Assembly (NCBI GenBank): GCA_001788415.1
Contig: MGBV01000262.1
Span: 1-42,115, forward strand
Direction of reading: 5' to 3'
Source of the DNA: Candidatus Rokubacteria bacterium GWC2_70_16
Lineage (GTDB): Bacteria; Methylomirabilota; Methylomirabilia; Rokubacteriales; CSP1-6
Length of the DNA stretch: 42,115 bases
Position 1 is the stretch's first letter. The number at the start of each line of letters is the position of its first letter. Shown in pieces: positions 16,372 through 27,141 of the stretch. Made by a program: the position numbers and the translations under genes. Below the pieces are notes generated by a model. It saw nothing but the letters and a program-made list of their open reading frames with translations, did not search any database and was not told the DNA's origin.

Positions 16372-18048
16372 CTACAGCCGCCCTGGCGCGCCGCCGGCCG
16401 GCGCCGACGCGGGCCGGGGACCCGACCCGGCGGCTCCTGGCGACACTGCTCCGACGATGACCTCCTGGCCTTCCTTGAGATCCCCTCCGCGCAGCTCGGT
16501 GGCCGTGCCGTCGCTGATCCCGAGGCGCAGGGCGATGGCCCGCGGCTTGCCGTCGGCGGCCACGATGAACGCCCGCCCGGCTCGCTCGCCGGCTCCGGCC
16601 CTGGCGGGCTGGCCCGAGGGCAGCTGGTCGTAGACGGTTTGCTGCTCGGGACTCAGCAACGCGCGGATCTTCTGCCGGCTCTCCTCGCGGATGCGCAAGG
16701 CGGCCGTGCGCCGCTGCTGCTGGGGCACGCGCGCCAGCGCCCGGAACTGGCCGTAGCTCTCCTCGAGGATCGGCTCGAGACGCTTCTGCTGCTCCTCGGT
16801 GAGCTTGAGCTCGCGGACCAGCCGCTCCCGGGTCTGCTCGATGGTGGGGAAGCCGCCGCCCTGAGGAGACGGGCCGCTGCCGGGGGCTCCCAGCGGCGCC
16901 TGGGCGGGGGCGGGGGCCTCTTCGCCGGGAGGGCGGAAGCGGAGCGCCGCGTTGGGCACCTTGACGACGGCGGGGCGGGACTCCACGACGATGCGGACAT
17001 TGGCCGTCATGCCGGGCAGGAGCTTCTGCTCGGGGTTGTCCACCGCCACGACGACGTTGTAGGTGACCACGTTGGCGACGGGTCGCGGCGCCTTCCGGAT
17101 CTGGACCACCTGGCCGGAGAAGGTCTCGGTGGGGAAGGAATCCACGGTGAAGCTGACGCGCTGGCCCACCTGGGTGCGCCCGATGTCGGCCTCGTCCACG
17201 TTGGTGTCCACCTGCATCTTGGTGAGGTCCTGGGCGATGGTGAAGAGCGTGGGGGCGGACAGGCTGGCGGCCACGGTCTGTCCCACGTCCACGTTGCGCG
17301 CGACCACCACGCCGTCCACGGGGGAGCGGATGGAGGTGTAGTCGAGGTCCACCTGGGCCTGCTGGAGCGCCGCGCGCTTCTGGCGCACCGTGGCCTCCGC
17401 CGTCTTCTGCTGCGCCTCCGTCACCTTGAGCTGGGCCTCCGCCGCGCGGATCCCCGAGGCCAGCGCCTGCGCCTGGGCCCGGGCGGACTCGAGCTGGGCC
17501 GCCGCCGCGTCGTGCACCGCCTGGGCCGTGTCCAGCTCGCTGCGGGCGATGAGCTCGCGCTTGAAGAGGTCGCGCTTGCGGTCGAGATCGCGCCTGGCGT
17601 CGAGCAGGCTGACCTCCGCCTTGGCCGTCTGCGCCCTGGCCGAGGCCAGCGCCGCCCGGGCATTGTCCACGTCGGCACGGGCCCGCTCCACCTGGGCCCG
17701 CTGGTTGAGGACGCTGGCCTCGGCGGCCTCCATCTCGGCGCGGGCCTGGCTGACCTTGGCCTCGAAGGCGGAGGGATCGATCCGGGCGATGAGCTGGTTG
17801 CGCTTCACCTGCGAGTTGAAGTCGACGAACAGCTCCTTGACCTGGCCGGAGACCTGGGAGCCCACCAGGACCGTGATGACGGGGTTGAGGTTCCCCGTGG
17901 CCGACACGGAGGCGACGAGGTCGCCCCGGGTGACGGTGGCCGTCCGGAAGCGCGGGGCGCTGCCGCCGCTCTGCGAGTAGAGGTAGGCTCCGGTGATCGC
18001 GGCGGCGACGAGGAGGATGGCGAGGGCCAGGCTGAGCCGGCGCTTCAT
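16372..18048 (-). CDS. macA: MacA-type periplasmic adaptor (HlyD/RND-MFP) with an embedded LTxxQ-like segment
   Basis: [37 protein letters not shown]...; long coiled coil; [23 protein letters not shown]; insert [23 protein letters not shown]...[12 protein letters not shown]. Confidence 0.88.
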   Translation of the reverse strand: MKRRLSLALAILLVAAAITGAYLYSQSGGSAPRFRTATVTRGDLVASVSATGNLNPVITVLVGSQVSGQVKELFVDFNSQVKRNQLIARIDPSAFEAKVSQARAEMEAAEASVLNQRAQVERARADVDNARAALASARAQTAKAEVSLLDARRDLDRKRDLFKRELIARSELDTAQAVHDAAAAQLESARAQAQALASGIRAAEAQLKVTEAQQKTAEATVRQKRAALQQAQVDLDYTSIRSPVDGVVVARNVDVGQTVAASLSAPTLFTIAQDLTKMQVDTNVDEADIGRTQVGQRVSFTVDSFPTETFSGQVVQIRKAPRPVANVVTYNVVVAVDNPEQKLLPGMTANVRIVVESRPAVVKVPNAALRFRPPGEEAPAPAQAPLGAPGSGPSPQGGGFPTIEQTRERLVRELKLTEEQQKRLEPILEESYGQFRALARVPQQQRRTAALRIREESRQKIRALLSPEQQTVYDQLPSGQPARAGAGERAGRAFIVAADGKPRAIALRLGISDGTATELRGGDLKEGQEVIVGAVSPGAAGSGPRPASAPAGGAPGRL

Positions 18049-18081
18049 GGCTGTGAGACGCCCCGGGGTGCGCGCATATTC

Positions 18082-19491
18082 CTAACGGCGTCCCAGGGCC
18101 CGCTCGAGCCGGGCGATGGCGATCCGGTAGTCCGTGAGGGCCTGCGCCTCCACCGACTGGGCCCGGGTGAGCGCCAGCTGGGCATCGGTGAGCTCGATGA
18201 TCGTCCCCACGCCCGCGTCGAAGCGCCCCTGGCCCAGCCGGAAGTTCTCCTGGGCGGACTCCACCGCCTTCCCGGCCGCGCCGATGCGCTCCTCGGCCTC
18301 GATGAGGCTCACGTGGGCCTGCTCCACCTGCTGCCAGATGGACAGCTCGGCGTCGCGGATCCGCGCCTGGGCGGCGTCCCGGGCCGCCAGCGACTCCCGG
18401 TACTTGGCAATCTTGTTGCCGCCGTCGAAGATGCTCCAGTTCAGCTGCACGCCGAAGCTGTAGATCTCGTTCATGTCGGGGCGCTGGGCGCCGTAGGTGC
18501 CGCTGGCCACGACGTTGGGGAAGAAGTCGCGGAAGGTCTGGCGGGCGGTCGCCTCGGCCGCCTCGAATCGCACCTTGGCCTGGCGGTGCTCCGGCCGGCG
18601 GCTGAGGGCCTCGGCCACCAGGCTCTCGCGGTCCAGCGTGAACACCTCGTAGGCGAGGATGTCCTTCACGCGGGTGGGCGCGTTGACCGCGATGCCCATG
18701 GCGGTGTTGAGCGCGATGCGCGCCAGGCTCACCGCGTTCTGCGAGCGGATGAGATCCAACCGGGCGTTGGCGACGTCCACCTCGGCCCGGGTCACGTCGA
18801 ACTTGGGCCGTGTGCCCACCTCGAAGAAGCCGCGCGCGCTCCGGAGGTTGAGCTCGGCGCGGTCCACGGCCTGGGCGTTGACCACCACCAGGCGGGCTGC
18901 GAAGAGTTGGTTGAAGTACGATTCCTTCACGGCCAGCGCGATCAGGTCCTTCTGCAGCTCGACGTCCTGGCGGGAGGACTCGGCGCCGGCTCTGGCGGCA
19001 TCGGTGGCGGCCCAGGTCTTTCCGAAGTCCCAGAGAAGCTGCGAGGCCGTGATGCTGGCCGTGGTGGAGACCGACTGCGAGGTGGCCGTCACCGTGCGCC
19101 GCATGGACACCGGCACGCCGGCGGTGGCGGACGGGGTGCTCTGGCTCACGGTCTGGTTCTCGAAGCCGTTCCAGAGCCCGCTGAGCTGCGGCAGGAGCGG
19201 CGACAGCGCCTGCGCCACCCGCTGCTGGGCCGCCAGGTAGTCGCCGACCCGCGCCAGGATCTGCGGCTGGTTGTCCAGCGCGATGGCCACGGCCTCCTCC
19301 AGCGTGAGCTCGCGCTCGGCGATCTGGGACGGGGTGACGAAGGGGCGCAGCCCGGCCGGGGCGGGCAGCGGCTCGCGCGGCTTCATGGGATCCGCCGCGG
19401 TGGGCTGCGCGACGGCCACGGCGGGGCAGGCGGCGAGCCCCAGCAGGAGGCCGGTCACGATCCGGCGAGCGCGGGCGCGGAAGGCGGTCAT
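18082..19491 (-). CDS. TolC family outer membrane efflux protein
   Basis: [29 protein letters not shown]...; [26 protein letters not shown]; track ORF of 1523 aa trimmed to ATG 19491. Confidence 0.88.
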   Translation of the reverse strand: MTAFRARARRIVTGLLLGLAACPAVAVAQPTAADPMKPREPLPAPAGLRPFVTPSQIAERELTLEEAVAIALDNQPQILARVGDYLAAQQRVAQALSPLLPQLSGLWNGFENQTVSQSTPSATAGVPVSMRRTVTATSQSVSTTASITASQLLWDFGKTWAATDAARAGAESSRQDVELQKDLIALAVKESYFNQLFAARLVVVNAQAVDRAELNLRSARGFFEVGTRPKFDVTRAEVDVANARLDLIRSQNAVSLARIALNTAMGIAVNAPTRVKDILAYEVFTLDRESLVAEALSRRPEHRQAKVRFEAAEATARQTFRDFFPNVVASGTYGAQRPDMNEIYSFGVQLNWSIFDGGNKIAKYRESLAARDAAQARIRDAELSIWQQVEQAHVSLIEAEERIGAAGKAVESAQENFRLGQGRFDAGVGTIIELTDAQLALTRAQSVEAQALTDYRIAIARLERALGRR

Positions 19492-22400
19492 GCGATCTCT
19501 CCTTGCGGGGTCGGTGCCCCGGAGGGCTCCGGGACGCGGCGCGGGAAGCGCGCCTCCAGCATGACGTAGAGCGTCGGGATCAGGATGAGCGTGAGCACGG
19601 TGGACACGGCCAGCCCTCCGATGACGGCGCGGGCCAGGGGGGCGTTCGCCTCGCTCCCCACGTCGATGCCCAGCGCCATGGGGAAGAGGCCGGCCAGCGT
19701 CGTCAGCGTGGTCATGAGGATGGGGCGGAGGCGGGTCCGCCCCGCGTTCACCACGGCGTCGAGGAGCTCCTGGCCCTGGCGGCGCAGCTCGTTGATGTAC
19801 TCCACCAGGAGCACCCCGTTGGAGACCACGATGCCCACCATCATGATGATGCCCATGAACGAGGTGACGTTGAGCGTCGTGTGCGTCAGGAAGAGCGCCC
19901 AGATGACGCCGATCATCCCCAGCGGCACCGAGAACATGATGATGAACGGGTCCAGCAGCGACCGGAACTGGGAGGCCATGACCATGTAGACCAGCAGGAG
20001 CGCCAGGATCGTGGTGAACCGGAGGCTGCCGAAGGCCTCGCGCTGCTGCTGCGTCTGTCCGCCGAGCTGGAGCGAGAACCCCGGGGGCAGGGGCAGGGCC
20101 TGCAGCCGTTCCTCGATCTCCTCGGACAGGGTGCCCAGATCGCGCCCGGTGGGGTTCGCCGAGATCTTCACGATGCGCTGCTGGTACTTCCGCTCGATCA
20201 TGACGGGCCCGGTGCCCTGGCGGATCTCGGCCAGGCTCCCCAGGAGCACCGGCCGGCCGCCGTCGCCGATCACGAAGATGCGGCCCAGGTCCTCGGCCCG
20301 CGCGCGGAACTCCTCGTCGAGCTGCACGACGGCGTTGTACTGGTTGCCCGTGCGCGGGTCCGTGAAGACCGAGGGGTTCACGCTGATGTTGCTGTTGAGC
20401 GAGACCAGCGCCGCCTGCGCGATGTCCCGCTGGCTCACGCCCGCCGTCGCCGCCTTCTCGCGGTCCACCACGATGTCGAACTGCGGGTAGTTCTCCTCCC
20501 GGCTGACGAAGACGTCGGTGATCCCGGCGGTCTCCTGCATCGCCTTGACCACGTCCTGCGCCACCGTGCGCGCCTCGCCCAGCTCGTAGCCGAGCTGCTC
20601 CACCTCGATGGCCTGCTGGGCGCCGAAGTTGAGGACGCGGCTCACGATGCCGCCGAACTGCACCTGGTAGGTGGTGCCCGGGAACTGGCCCCCGAGCTTG
20701 GGTCGGATGGCGGCGACGATGTCGCGGTCGTTCCGCTGGCGGCGGTCCGGCGAGATCAGGTACACCTGCAGCTGCGCCGCGTGGGGCCCCGTGTTCTGGG
20801 AGAAGAGGCCGGAGCGCCCCTGGGGCACGCCCACGGTGGCGACCATGGAGGTGTACTCGCCCGGCCTGAGAGCGCTCCGCACGATGCCCTCCATCGTCGC
20901 GATCAGGCGCTCCGTCTCCTCGACGCGCGTGCCCACCGGGGCGCGCACCCGGATGATGAACTGGCTCTCGTCGGAAGGCGGGAAGAACTCGGTGCCGATG
21001 AGCGGCACCAGCCCGAGGGTGGCCACGAGGATGCCGAGGATGCCGCCCACCACGAGCCTGCGGCGGCCCAGCGCCCAGTGAAGAGCCCGCTGGTAGACGA
21101 CGTCCAGGCGCTCCAGGGTGTGCGAGCTCCAGCCGAGGACCCTGGAGAAGGGGTTCCGGGGTCGGGGCCCGGCCTCCGGACCCGTCTTGAGCCAGTGCAG
21201 GCACAGGAGCGGGGTGACGGTCCGCGAGACGAGGAAGGAGGCGAAGAGCGAGCAGGAGATGGTGAAGGTGAGGGGAATGAAGAGGAGGCGCGCCTGCCCC
21301 TCCAGGAAGACCGTGGGGAGGAAGACCACGATGGTGGTGATGGTGGAGACGAAGATGGGCATCGCCACCTCGCGGGCGGCGTCCAGCACCGCCAGGCGGC
21401 GGGGCTTGTCGGCCATGGCGAGGTGGCGGTTGATGTTCTCCAGCTCCACGATGGAGTCGTCCACCAGGCGGCCCACGGCCAGCGCGAGCCCCCCGAGCGT
21501 GAAGACGTTGAGCGTCTGCCCCAGGAGGTACATGGCGATCATCGTGAGCAGCAGCGAGAGCGGGATCGCGATGGAGATGATCAGCGTCGAGACCAGCGAC
21601 CGGAGGAAGAAGAGGATGACCAGGAAGGCCAGCACCGAGCCCATGGCCGCCTCGTGCCACAGGCTCCGGATGGACTGCTTGATGTAAAGCGACTGGTCGA
21701 AGGTCACGTTGACGGCGACCCCCGGGGGCACGCCGAGCAGCCGGGGCACCAGCGCCTTGATCGAGTCCACCAGCTCGACGGTGTTGGCGCCCGGCTGCTT
21801 GTTGACCCGCAGGTAGACGGCCCGCTCGCCGTTGACGCGCACGATGGACTGCTGCGTCTCCCACGAGTCGTCCACGCGCCCGAGGTCGCGCAGGCGGATG
21901 GGCGTGCCGCTGCTCCGGCGGACCACGATGCTCTCCATGGGCTCCACCACGGAGAACTGGTTGTTGGTGAAGACGTTGTAGTCGAGCTGGCCGAGCTTCA
22001 CGTCGCCCGAGGGGAGGAGGAAGTTGGAGTCGTTGACGGCCCGGGCGACCTCGGTGACGGAGATGCCCTTGGCGTAGAGGAGGTCGCGGTTCAGGTTCAC
22101 GGTGATCTGGCGGATCTTGCCGCCGTCCACGTTGGCCGAGGCGACGCCCGGCACCCGCTCCAGCTGAGGCTCGATGGTGTTGTAGGCGAGGTCGTAGAGC
22201 TGCTTCTCGTCCAGCCCGCCGGCCGAGACCGTGACGAGGCAGACCGGGATGTTCGAGAGGTCGAACTTGAGGATGAACGGCTGCTGCACGCCCGCGGGCA
22301 GCGCGTTCATGATCTGCTGGATCCGCTGGACCACCTCCGTGAGCCCGGCGTCCAGATCGTACCCCCACTGGAAGGTCACCTCGACGACCGAGATGCCCTG

Positions 22401-22655
22401 CCGCGAGCGCGATTCCACGTGCCGCACCCCGGCCACCGCCGAGACCGCCTTCTCGATGGGGTAGGTGACCGTCCGCTCCACGTCCTGGACATTGGCCCCC
22501 TTGTAGATGGTGCCGATGCGGATGGAGGGGAAGTTGATGTTGGGGAAGAGGTCGATGGGCATCCGGCTGAGCGAGGTGGCCCCCAGCAGCACGATGGCCA
22601 GCGAGGCCATGAGCACCGCGATGCCGTTGCGGAGGGCGAGGAGGGTGAGCCACAT
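19488..22655 (-). CDS. RND efflux pump permease (AcrB/MMPL-HAE family)
   Basis: 1055 aa; [64 protein letters not shown]; typical RND TM4/TM10 regions. Confidence 0.95.
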   Translation of the reverse strand: MWLTLLALRNGIAVLMASLAIVLLGATSLSRMPIDLFPNINFPSIRIGTIYKGANVQDVERTVTYPIEKAVSAVAGVRHVESRSRQGISVVEVTFQWGYDLDAGLTEVVQRIQQIMNALPAGVQQPFILKFDLSNIPVCLVTVSAGGLDEKQLYDLAYNTIEPQLERVPGVASANVDGGKIRQITVNLNRDLLYAKGISVTEVARAVNDSNFLLPSGDVKLGQLDYNVFTNNQFSVVEPMESIVVRRSSGTPIRLRDLGRVDDSWETQQSIVRVNGERAVYLRVNKQPGANTVELVDSIKALVPRLLGVPPGVAVNVTFDQSLYIKQSIRSLWHEAAMGSVLAFLVILFFLRSLVSTLIISIAIPLSLLLTMIAMYLLGQTLNVFTLGGLALAVGRLVDDSIVELENINRHLAMADKPRRLAVLDAAREVAMPIFVSTITTIVVFLPTVFLEGQARLLFIPLTFTISCSLFASFLVSRTVTPLLCLHWLKTGPEAGPRPRNPFSRVLGWSSHTLERLDVVYQRALHWALGRRRLVVGGILGILVATLGLVPLIGTEFFPPSDESQFIIRVRAPVGTRVEETERLIATMEGIVRSALRPGEYTSMVATVGVPQGRSGLFSQNTGPHAAQLQVYLISPDRRQRNDRDIVAAIRPKLGGQFPGTTYQVQFGGIVSRVLNFGAQQAIEVEQLGYELGEARTVAQDVVKAMQETAGITDVFVSREENYPQFDIVVDREKAATAGVSQRDIAQAALVSLNSNISVNPSVFTDPRTGNQYNAVVQLDEEFRARAEDLGRIFVIGDGGRPVLLGSLAEIRQGTGPVMIERKYQQRIVKISANPTGRDLGTLSEEIEERLQALPLPPGFSLQLGGQTQQQREAFGSLRFTTILALLLVYMVMASQFRSLLDPFIIMFSVPLGMIGVIWALFLTHTTLNVTSFMGIIMMVGIVVSNGVLLVEYINELRRQGQELLDAVVNAGRTRLRPILMTTLTTLAGLFPMALGIDVGSEANAPLARAVIGGLAVSTVLTLILIPTLYVMLEARFPRRVPEPSGAPTPQGEIA

Positions 22656-22662
22656 GGGGCGG

Positions 22663-24075
22663 CTACCCCCCCGTCGCGGGTACGGCCCGCACCTTCTGCC
22701 CCGGCTTCACGAGATCCTTGCCCTGGACGATGACCTGGTCGCCCTCGGTGAGACCCCCGACCACCTCGACCCAGCCCCCGTCGGCCACGCCGACGTCCAC
22801 GGCCACGGACTGCGCCACCCCGCCGCGGACGGCCATCACGGAGGGCTTGCCCTCGCCGAGGCGGAGGGCCTCCACGGGGATGACCAGCGCGGCCGGGCGC
22901 CTGTCCACGACCAGGTCCACACGCGCGAACATCCCGGGCTTGAGCCGGCCGTCCGGATTGGGGATGTCCACCTCGATCCCCATGGTGCGGCTGCGGGGGT
23001 CGAGGTTCTGGACGACCCGGGCGACGGTTCCCTTGAAGACCTCGCCCCGGTAGGGGTCCACGCCGAGGCGGACCGTGAGCCCGGGGCTGATGCGCGCGAT
23101 CTGGCGCTCCGGGACCTCCACCTGCACCTTCACGCTGGCGATGTCCTGGAGCATGAGGATCCCCAGGGAGGAGGTGTTGGTGCCCGACGACCCGGCACTC
23201 ACGGAGGCGCCCGGATCGAGATTCCGCTGGGAGATGTAGCCGGTGAAGGGAGCCAGGAGCCTGGTATTGGAGAGATTGGTCTCCGCCAGGTGGAGCGTGG
23301 CCCGGTAGGTCTCCACCTGGGCCTGCGCCAGACGCACCTGGCTCTCGGAGGTCGCGATCTGCGTCTCGGCGACGAGCAGCTGGGCCTCGGCCGACTGCAC
23401 GCCCGCGCGCGAGGACTCGGCCACGGTCCGGGCATTGTCCCAGTCCGTGGCGGCCACGAGGCCGCGCTCGAACAGCGTCTTCATCCGCTCCGCCTGGCGG
23501 GCGTCGTTGGCGGCCACGGCCCGCGCTCGGCTCAGGTTGGCGCGCTGATTCTCGAGGCTCGCCTTGTTCCCGTCGAGCGTCGAGCGCGCCATCTGGTGCG
23601 ATGCCTGGCCGCTCAGCAGGCCGGCCCGCGCCTGCTGGACCTGCGCCTGAAGCTCCTGATCGTCGATCTCGACGAGGAGCTGGCCCTCGCGGACGAGCTC
23701 GCCCCGGTCCGCGTGGATGCGCCGGATATAGCCCGACACCTTCGAGAAGATGGCCGCCTGCTTGGCCGGAAGGATGTCGGCCGTCGAGGCGAGCTTCACC
23801 TCGAGGTCGCGGCGCGCCGGCACGATCACGCCCACCAGGGCGTCGCCCCGGGGTCGCTGCACGGCGCGCGCCTGCTGGTCCTGCAGCCGGTAGGCGACGA
23901 GAACCCCGAGGATGATCGCCAGGCCCAGCAGGGCCAGGCCGACCCGGAAGCGTCTCAGCCCGCCCACAGGCGTCTCCCTGGGCTGGACGCCCGGATGCAG
24001 GTTGCGGCGGACCGCCTCGAGCGCCGGGGCGGGGACAGGGGAGAGCTCATGGGACTCTGACGACCATGGCTCCAC
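22663..24075 (-). CDS. RND efflux periplasmic adaptor subunit (MFP)
   Basis: LARRDLEVKLASTADILPAKQAAIFSKVSGYIRRIHADRGELVREGQLLVEID...ARIEVDIPNPDGRLKPGMFARV; start codon uncertain. Confidence 0.88.
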   Translation of the reverse strand: MEPWSSESHELSPVPAPALEAVRRNLHPGVQPRETPVGGLRRFRVGLALLGLAIILGVLVAYRLQDQQARAVQRPRGDALVGVIVPARRDLEVKLASTADILPAKQAAIFSKVSGYIRRIHADRGELVREGQLLVEIDDQELQAQVQQARAGLLSGQASHQMARSTLDGNKASLENQRANLSRARAVAANDARQAERMKTLFERGLVAATDWDNARTVAESSRAGVQSAEAQLLVAETQIATSESQVRLAQAQVETYRATLHLAETNLSNTRLLAPFTGYISQRNLDPGASVSAGSSGTNTSSLGILMLQDIASVKVQVEVPERQIARISPGLTVRLGVDPYRGEVFKGTVARVVQNLDPRSRTMGIEVDIPNPDGRLKPGMFARVDLVVDRRPAALVIPVEALRLGEGKPSVMAVRGGVAQSVAVDVGVADGGWVEVVGGLTEGDQVIVQGKDLVKPGQKVRAVPATGG

Positions 24076-24196
24076 ATTCTAGCCATTCCGCGGCCGCACG
24101 CAAACGTCGAAGTTCCCGGAGGAAAACGGCGGGAAGCCCGGCGGCCGTGTGCTAGGCTGATCTCATGCTCCTCACCGTGGGGGCAGGAGCCCTTCC

Positions 24197-26503
24197 ATGG
24201 ACCGCCCCCTGATGTCCGAGGACAGGCCGGCCAAGACCGGCCGCTGGAGCGAGGCCGCCCTCCGGGTGCTGCGCGAGCGCTACCTCTCCCGCGAGAAGGG
24301 CGAGGTCGTGGAGACGCCGGAGGAGATGTGCTGGCGGGTCGCCCACGCCATCGCCGCCGCCGAGGAGCGCTTCGGCCGGAGCCCTGCGGCGATCCGCGAG
24401 GTGGCCGCGGCCTTCTACGACGTGATGGTGGAAGGCCACTTCCTGCCCAACTCCCCGACGCTGATGAACGCGGGCAAGGACAACCAGCTCCAGTACTCCG
24501 CCTGCTACGTGCTGCCCGTGGGCGACTCCATGGAGGAGATCTTCGAGTCCGTGAAGGCCGCTGCCATCATCCACCAATCCGGCGGGGGCACGGGCTTCGC
24601 CTTCTCGCGCCTCAGGCCGAAGAACGACTTCGTGCGCTCCACGGGCGGACGGGCCTCGGGACCCGTGTCCTTCCTGCGCGTGTTCAACAGCGCCACCGAT
24701 GCGGTGAAGCAGGGGGGGATGCGTCGCGGGGCGAACATGGGCATCCTGCGCGTGGACCACCCCGACATCCTGGAGTTCGTCGAGTGCAAGCTCGACGGGG
24801 GCATCACCAACTTCAACATCTCGGTGGCGGCCACCGATGCCTTCATGGACGCGCTGGCGCGCGGCGGGGACTACGAGCTGGTCAACCCGCGCACGGGCTT
24901 GCCGACGGGGCGGCTGTCGGCGCGCGAGGCCTTCGATCGCATCGTGCGGGCCGCGTGGCGCTCGGGCGACCCGGGCATGATCTTCCTCGACCGCATCAAC
25001 GCCAGCGCGGCCAACCCCACGCCGGAGCTGGGCCTCATCGAGGCGACGAATCCATGCGGCGAGCAAGCTCTCGGGCCCAACGACGCCTGCAACCTCGGCT
25101 CCGTGAACGTCTCGCGGCTGGTCCGCGAGACGGCGCCGGAGGGGTGGAGCATCGACTGGGAGGAGCTGGAGCGCGTGGTGCGCCTGGCCGTGCGCTTCCT
25201 CGACGACGTGATCGAGGTGAACCCCTACCCGCTGCCGCAGATCGACGCCATGGTGAAGGCCAACCGGCGCATCGGGCTGGGGATCATGGGCTGGGCCGAC
25301 CTGCTGTTCACGCTCGGCATCCCCTACGACAGCCAGGAGGCGCTGGACCTCGCCGAGCGGCTCATGGCCTTCGTGAACGACAGGGGGCACGATCAGTCGG
25401 CGCGGTTGGCCGAGGAGCGCGGCCCCTTCCCCAACTGGAGCCACTCCATCTATCGCGCCGGTCGTCCGCTGCGCAACGCCACGGTGACGGCCATCGCCCC
25501 CACAGGCACGATCTCCATGATCGCCGGCTGCTCCTCCGGCATCGAGCCGGTGTTCGCGCTGGCCTTCGAGCACCGCGTGAAGGGCGCCGACGGCGATCGG
25601 GTCCTGCCCTTCGTGAGCGAGACCTTCGGGCGCCTGGCGCGGGCGCGGGGATTCCACTCCGAGGCGCTCATGGCCGAGGTGGCGCGCCGCGGCTCCATCC
25701 AGGGCCTCCCGGGAGTGGACGAGGCGACGCGGGGCGTCTTCAAGACCGCCCACGAGATCGACGCCCGCTGGCACGTGCGCCACCAGGCCGCCTTCCAGCG
25801 TCACACCGACAACGGCGTGTCCAAGACGATCAACCTGCCCCAGGAGGCGACGGAGGGCGACGTGGCGCAGGCCTATCTCCTGGCCCGGGAGGAGGGCTGC
25901 CTTGGCATCACGGTGTTCCGCGACGGCTGCAAGGGGACGCAGGTGCTCAACGTCGGGGTGGGCCCGGGCCGGGGCGGCGAGACGGACCCTTCGGTGCTCG
26001 GCGAGCGCGTGGTCAAGCCGCGCCCCCACAGCCTGGCCGGACACACGTACCGGATGGAGACGCCCATCGGCACCGCCTTCGTCACGGTGAACGACACGGA
26101 GAGCGGCGAGCCCTTCGAGGTCTTCGTCCAGGTCGGGAAGGCGGGCTCCGACACCATGGCGGTGGCCGAGGCGCTGGGACGGCTGGTCTCGCTCGTCCTG
26201 CGGCTGCCCTCTCCGCTCTCGGCGCAGCGCCGGCTGGAGGAGGTCATCAGCCAGCTCTCGCGGATCGGCGGCGGCCAGCCCACGGGCTTCGGGGCCTCCA
26301 AGGTGCTGTCGCTGCCGGACGCGCTCGCGCGCGTCCTGGGCGAGCACATTGGCTACGGCGCCCGTCACGGGAGCGGCGCGGCGCGCGCCGGACAGCCCCC
26401 GCTGCGCCAGGTCGGCGACCTCTGCCGGGAATGCGGCCAGGCCACGGTCATCTACGAAGAAGGCTGCAGGAAGTGTCTGTCCTGCGGCTTCAACGAATGC
26501 TAG
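24197..26503 (+). CDS. nrdJ: Adenosylcobalamin-dependent (class II) ribonucleoside-diphosphate reductase
   Basis: LPNSPTLMNAGKDNQLQYSACYVLPVGDSMEEIF; NPCGEQ; APTGTISMIAGCSSGIEPVFAL; C-terminal zinc-ribbon CRECGQATVIYEEGCRKCLSCGFNEC. Confidence 0.95.
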   Translation: MDRPLMSEDRPAKTGRWSEAALRVLRERYLSREKGEVVETPEEMCWRVAHAIAAAEERFGRSPAAIREVAAAFYDVMVEGHFLPNSPTLMNAGKDNQLQYSACYVLPVGDSMEEIFESVKAAAIIHQSGGGTGFAFSRLRPKNDFVRSTGGRASGPVSFLRVFNSATDAVKQGGMRRGANMGILRVDHPDILEFVECKLDGGITNFNISVAATDAFMDALARGGDYELVNPRTGLPTGRLSAREAFDRIVRAAWRSGDPGMIFLDRINASAANPTPELGLIEATNPCGEQALGPNDACNLGSVNVSRLVRETAPEGWSIDWEELERVVRLAVRFLDDVIEVNPYPLPQIDAMVKANRRIGLGIMGWADLLFTLGIPYDSQEALDLAERLMAFVNDRGHDQSARLAEERGPFPNWSHSIYRAGRPLRNATVTAIAPTGTISMIAGCSSGIEPVFALAFEHRVKGADGDRVLPFVSETFGRLARARGFHSEALMAEVARRGSIQGLPGVDEATRGVFKTAHEIDARWHVRHQAAFQRHTDNGVSKTINLPQEATEGDVAQAYLLAREEGCLGITVFRDGCKGTQVLNVGVGPGRGGETDPSVLGERVVKPRPHSLAGHTYRMETPIGTAFVTVNDTESGEPFEVFVQVGKAGSDTMAVAEALGRLVSLVLRLPSPLSAQRRLEEVISQLSRIGGGQPTGFGASKVLSLPDALARVLGEHIGYGARHGSGAARAGQPPLRQVGDLCRECGQATVIYEEGCRKCLSCGFNEC

Positions 26504-26744
26504 TGCCGGGCCGATTGACTTCGCCATGGCTCGCTCACGCTCGCCTGATCTCCATATCCGCCCGCCTCGCCTGGGGCTGCGGCTCGCCGAACCACGTTCT
26601 CGGTCGGCGTGGGCGCTCAACGTACACCCACGTACGCCTCGCGCCCGCCGCTTCGCTCACCTCCCGGTTTCGCTCGCCTCGCCTTCGGCTGCGGCTCGCA
26701 CCCCAATCCTCGGGCCTCGTCTGGCTCGTCACTTGGCCCGGCAC
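26503..26744. repeat. Copy 2 of the ~245-bp structured interspersed element
   Basis: GTGCCGGGCC (26503-26512) and GGCCCGGCAC (26735-26744) are perfect reverse complements; shares the central 40-nt hairpin with copy 1 at 39/40 positions. Confidence 0.85.
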
Positions 26745-26823
26745 GGCGCGGTCACTGGCATGGGATCGGCGAAACTCGCCGGAGCCGGACTAGTGCGCCG
26801 CGGGGTGCCGGCGGAGGTGAGGC

Positions 26824-27141
26824 ATGTTCTCGCAGGGTGAGCGGGAGGAGGTGGAGCGGTGGCTCAGGAACTTCGTGACCTCCCACGCCAAGCGCGAGAG
26901 CCCGCGCGTGGAGGTGGTGGTCGCGGCGGAAGGCCCGCGTGACGGCCGGTGCTACGCGGTCCGGCTCCGACTCGGCGAGCGCTCGGCGCCGTCCCCGGGG
27001 GAGGAGGCCTTGGAACTACCCTTCGCCGAGGTCGCGGAGGGGCGGAGCCGCATGGCCTGGTGCGAGGGGCTCGCCGCCCGGGTGAGGGCCATGGCGCGGG
27101 AGCTCGGCGAAGGGGGGCGCGGGGAGCGCAAGTCCGCGTGA
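26824..27141 (+). CDS. Hypothetical protein
   Basis: ATG 26824, stop overlapping the GTG start of the next gene (GTGA); no family recognised. Confidence 0.6.
   Translation: MFSQGEREEVERWLRNFVTSHAKRESPRVEVVVAAEGPRDGRCYAVRLRLGERSAPSPGEEALELPFAEVAEGRSRMAWCEGLAARVRAMARELGEGGRGERKSA

Noticed and set aside
16639-19569. 976-aa + strand open frame over MacA and TolC
   Set aside because: Low-complexity H/G/L/R/E antisense artefact; opposite-strand genes have clear family motifs.
18082-22653. 1523-aa minus-strand ORF
   Set aside because: Only the C-terminal 469 aa is a real protein (TolC family, start 19491); the remainder is an out-of-frame read of the RND gene.
19503-22733. 1076-aa open frame antisense to the RND permease
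   Set aside because: Composition (E/D/H/R/G/Q-rich, no domains) is the usual mirror-frame artefact of high-GC codon bias; the RND protein on the opposite strand is unambiguous.
24328-26793. 821-aa + frame overlapping nrdJ and repeat copy 2
   Set aside because: Out-of-frame with NrdJ; Arg/Gly/Ala-rich artefact.
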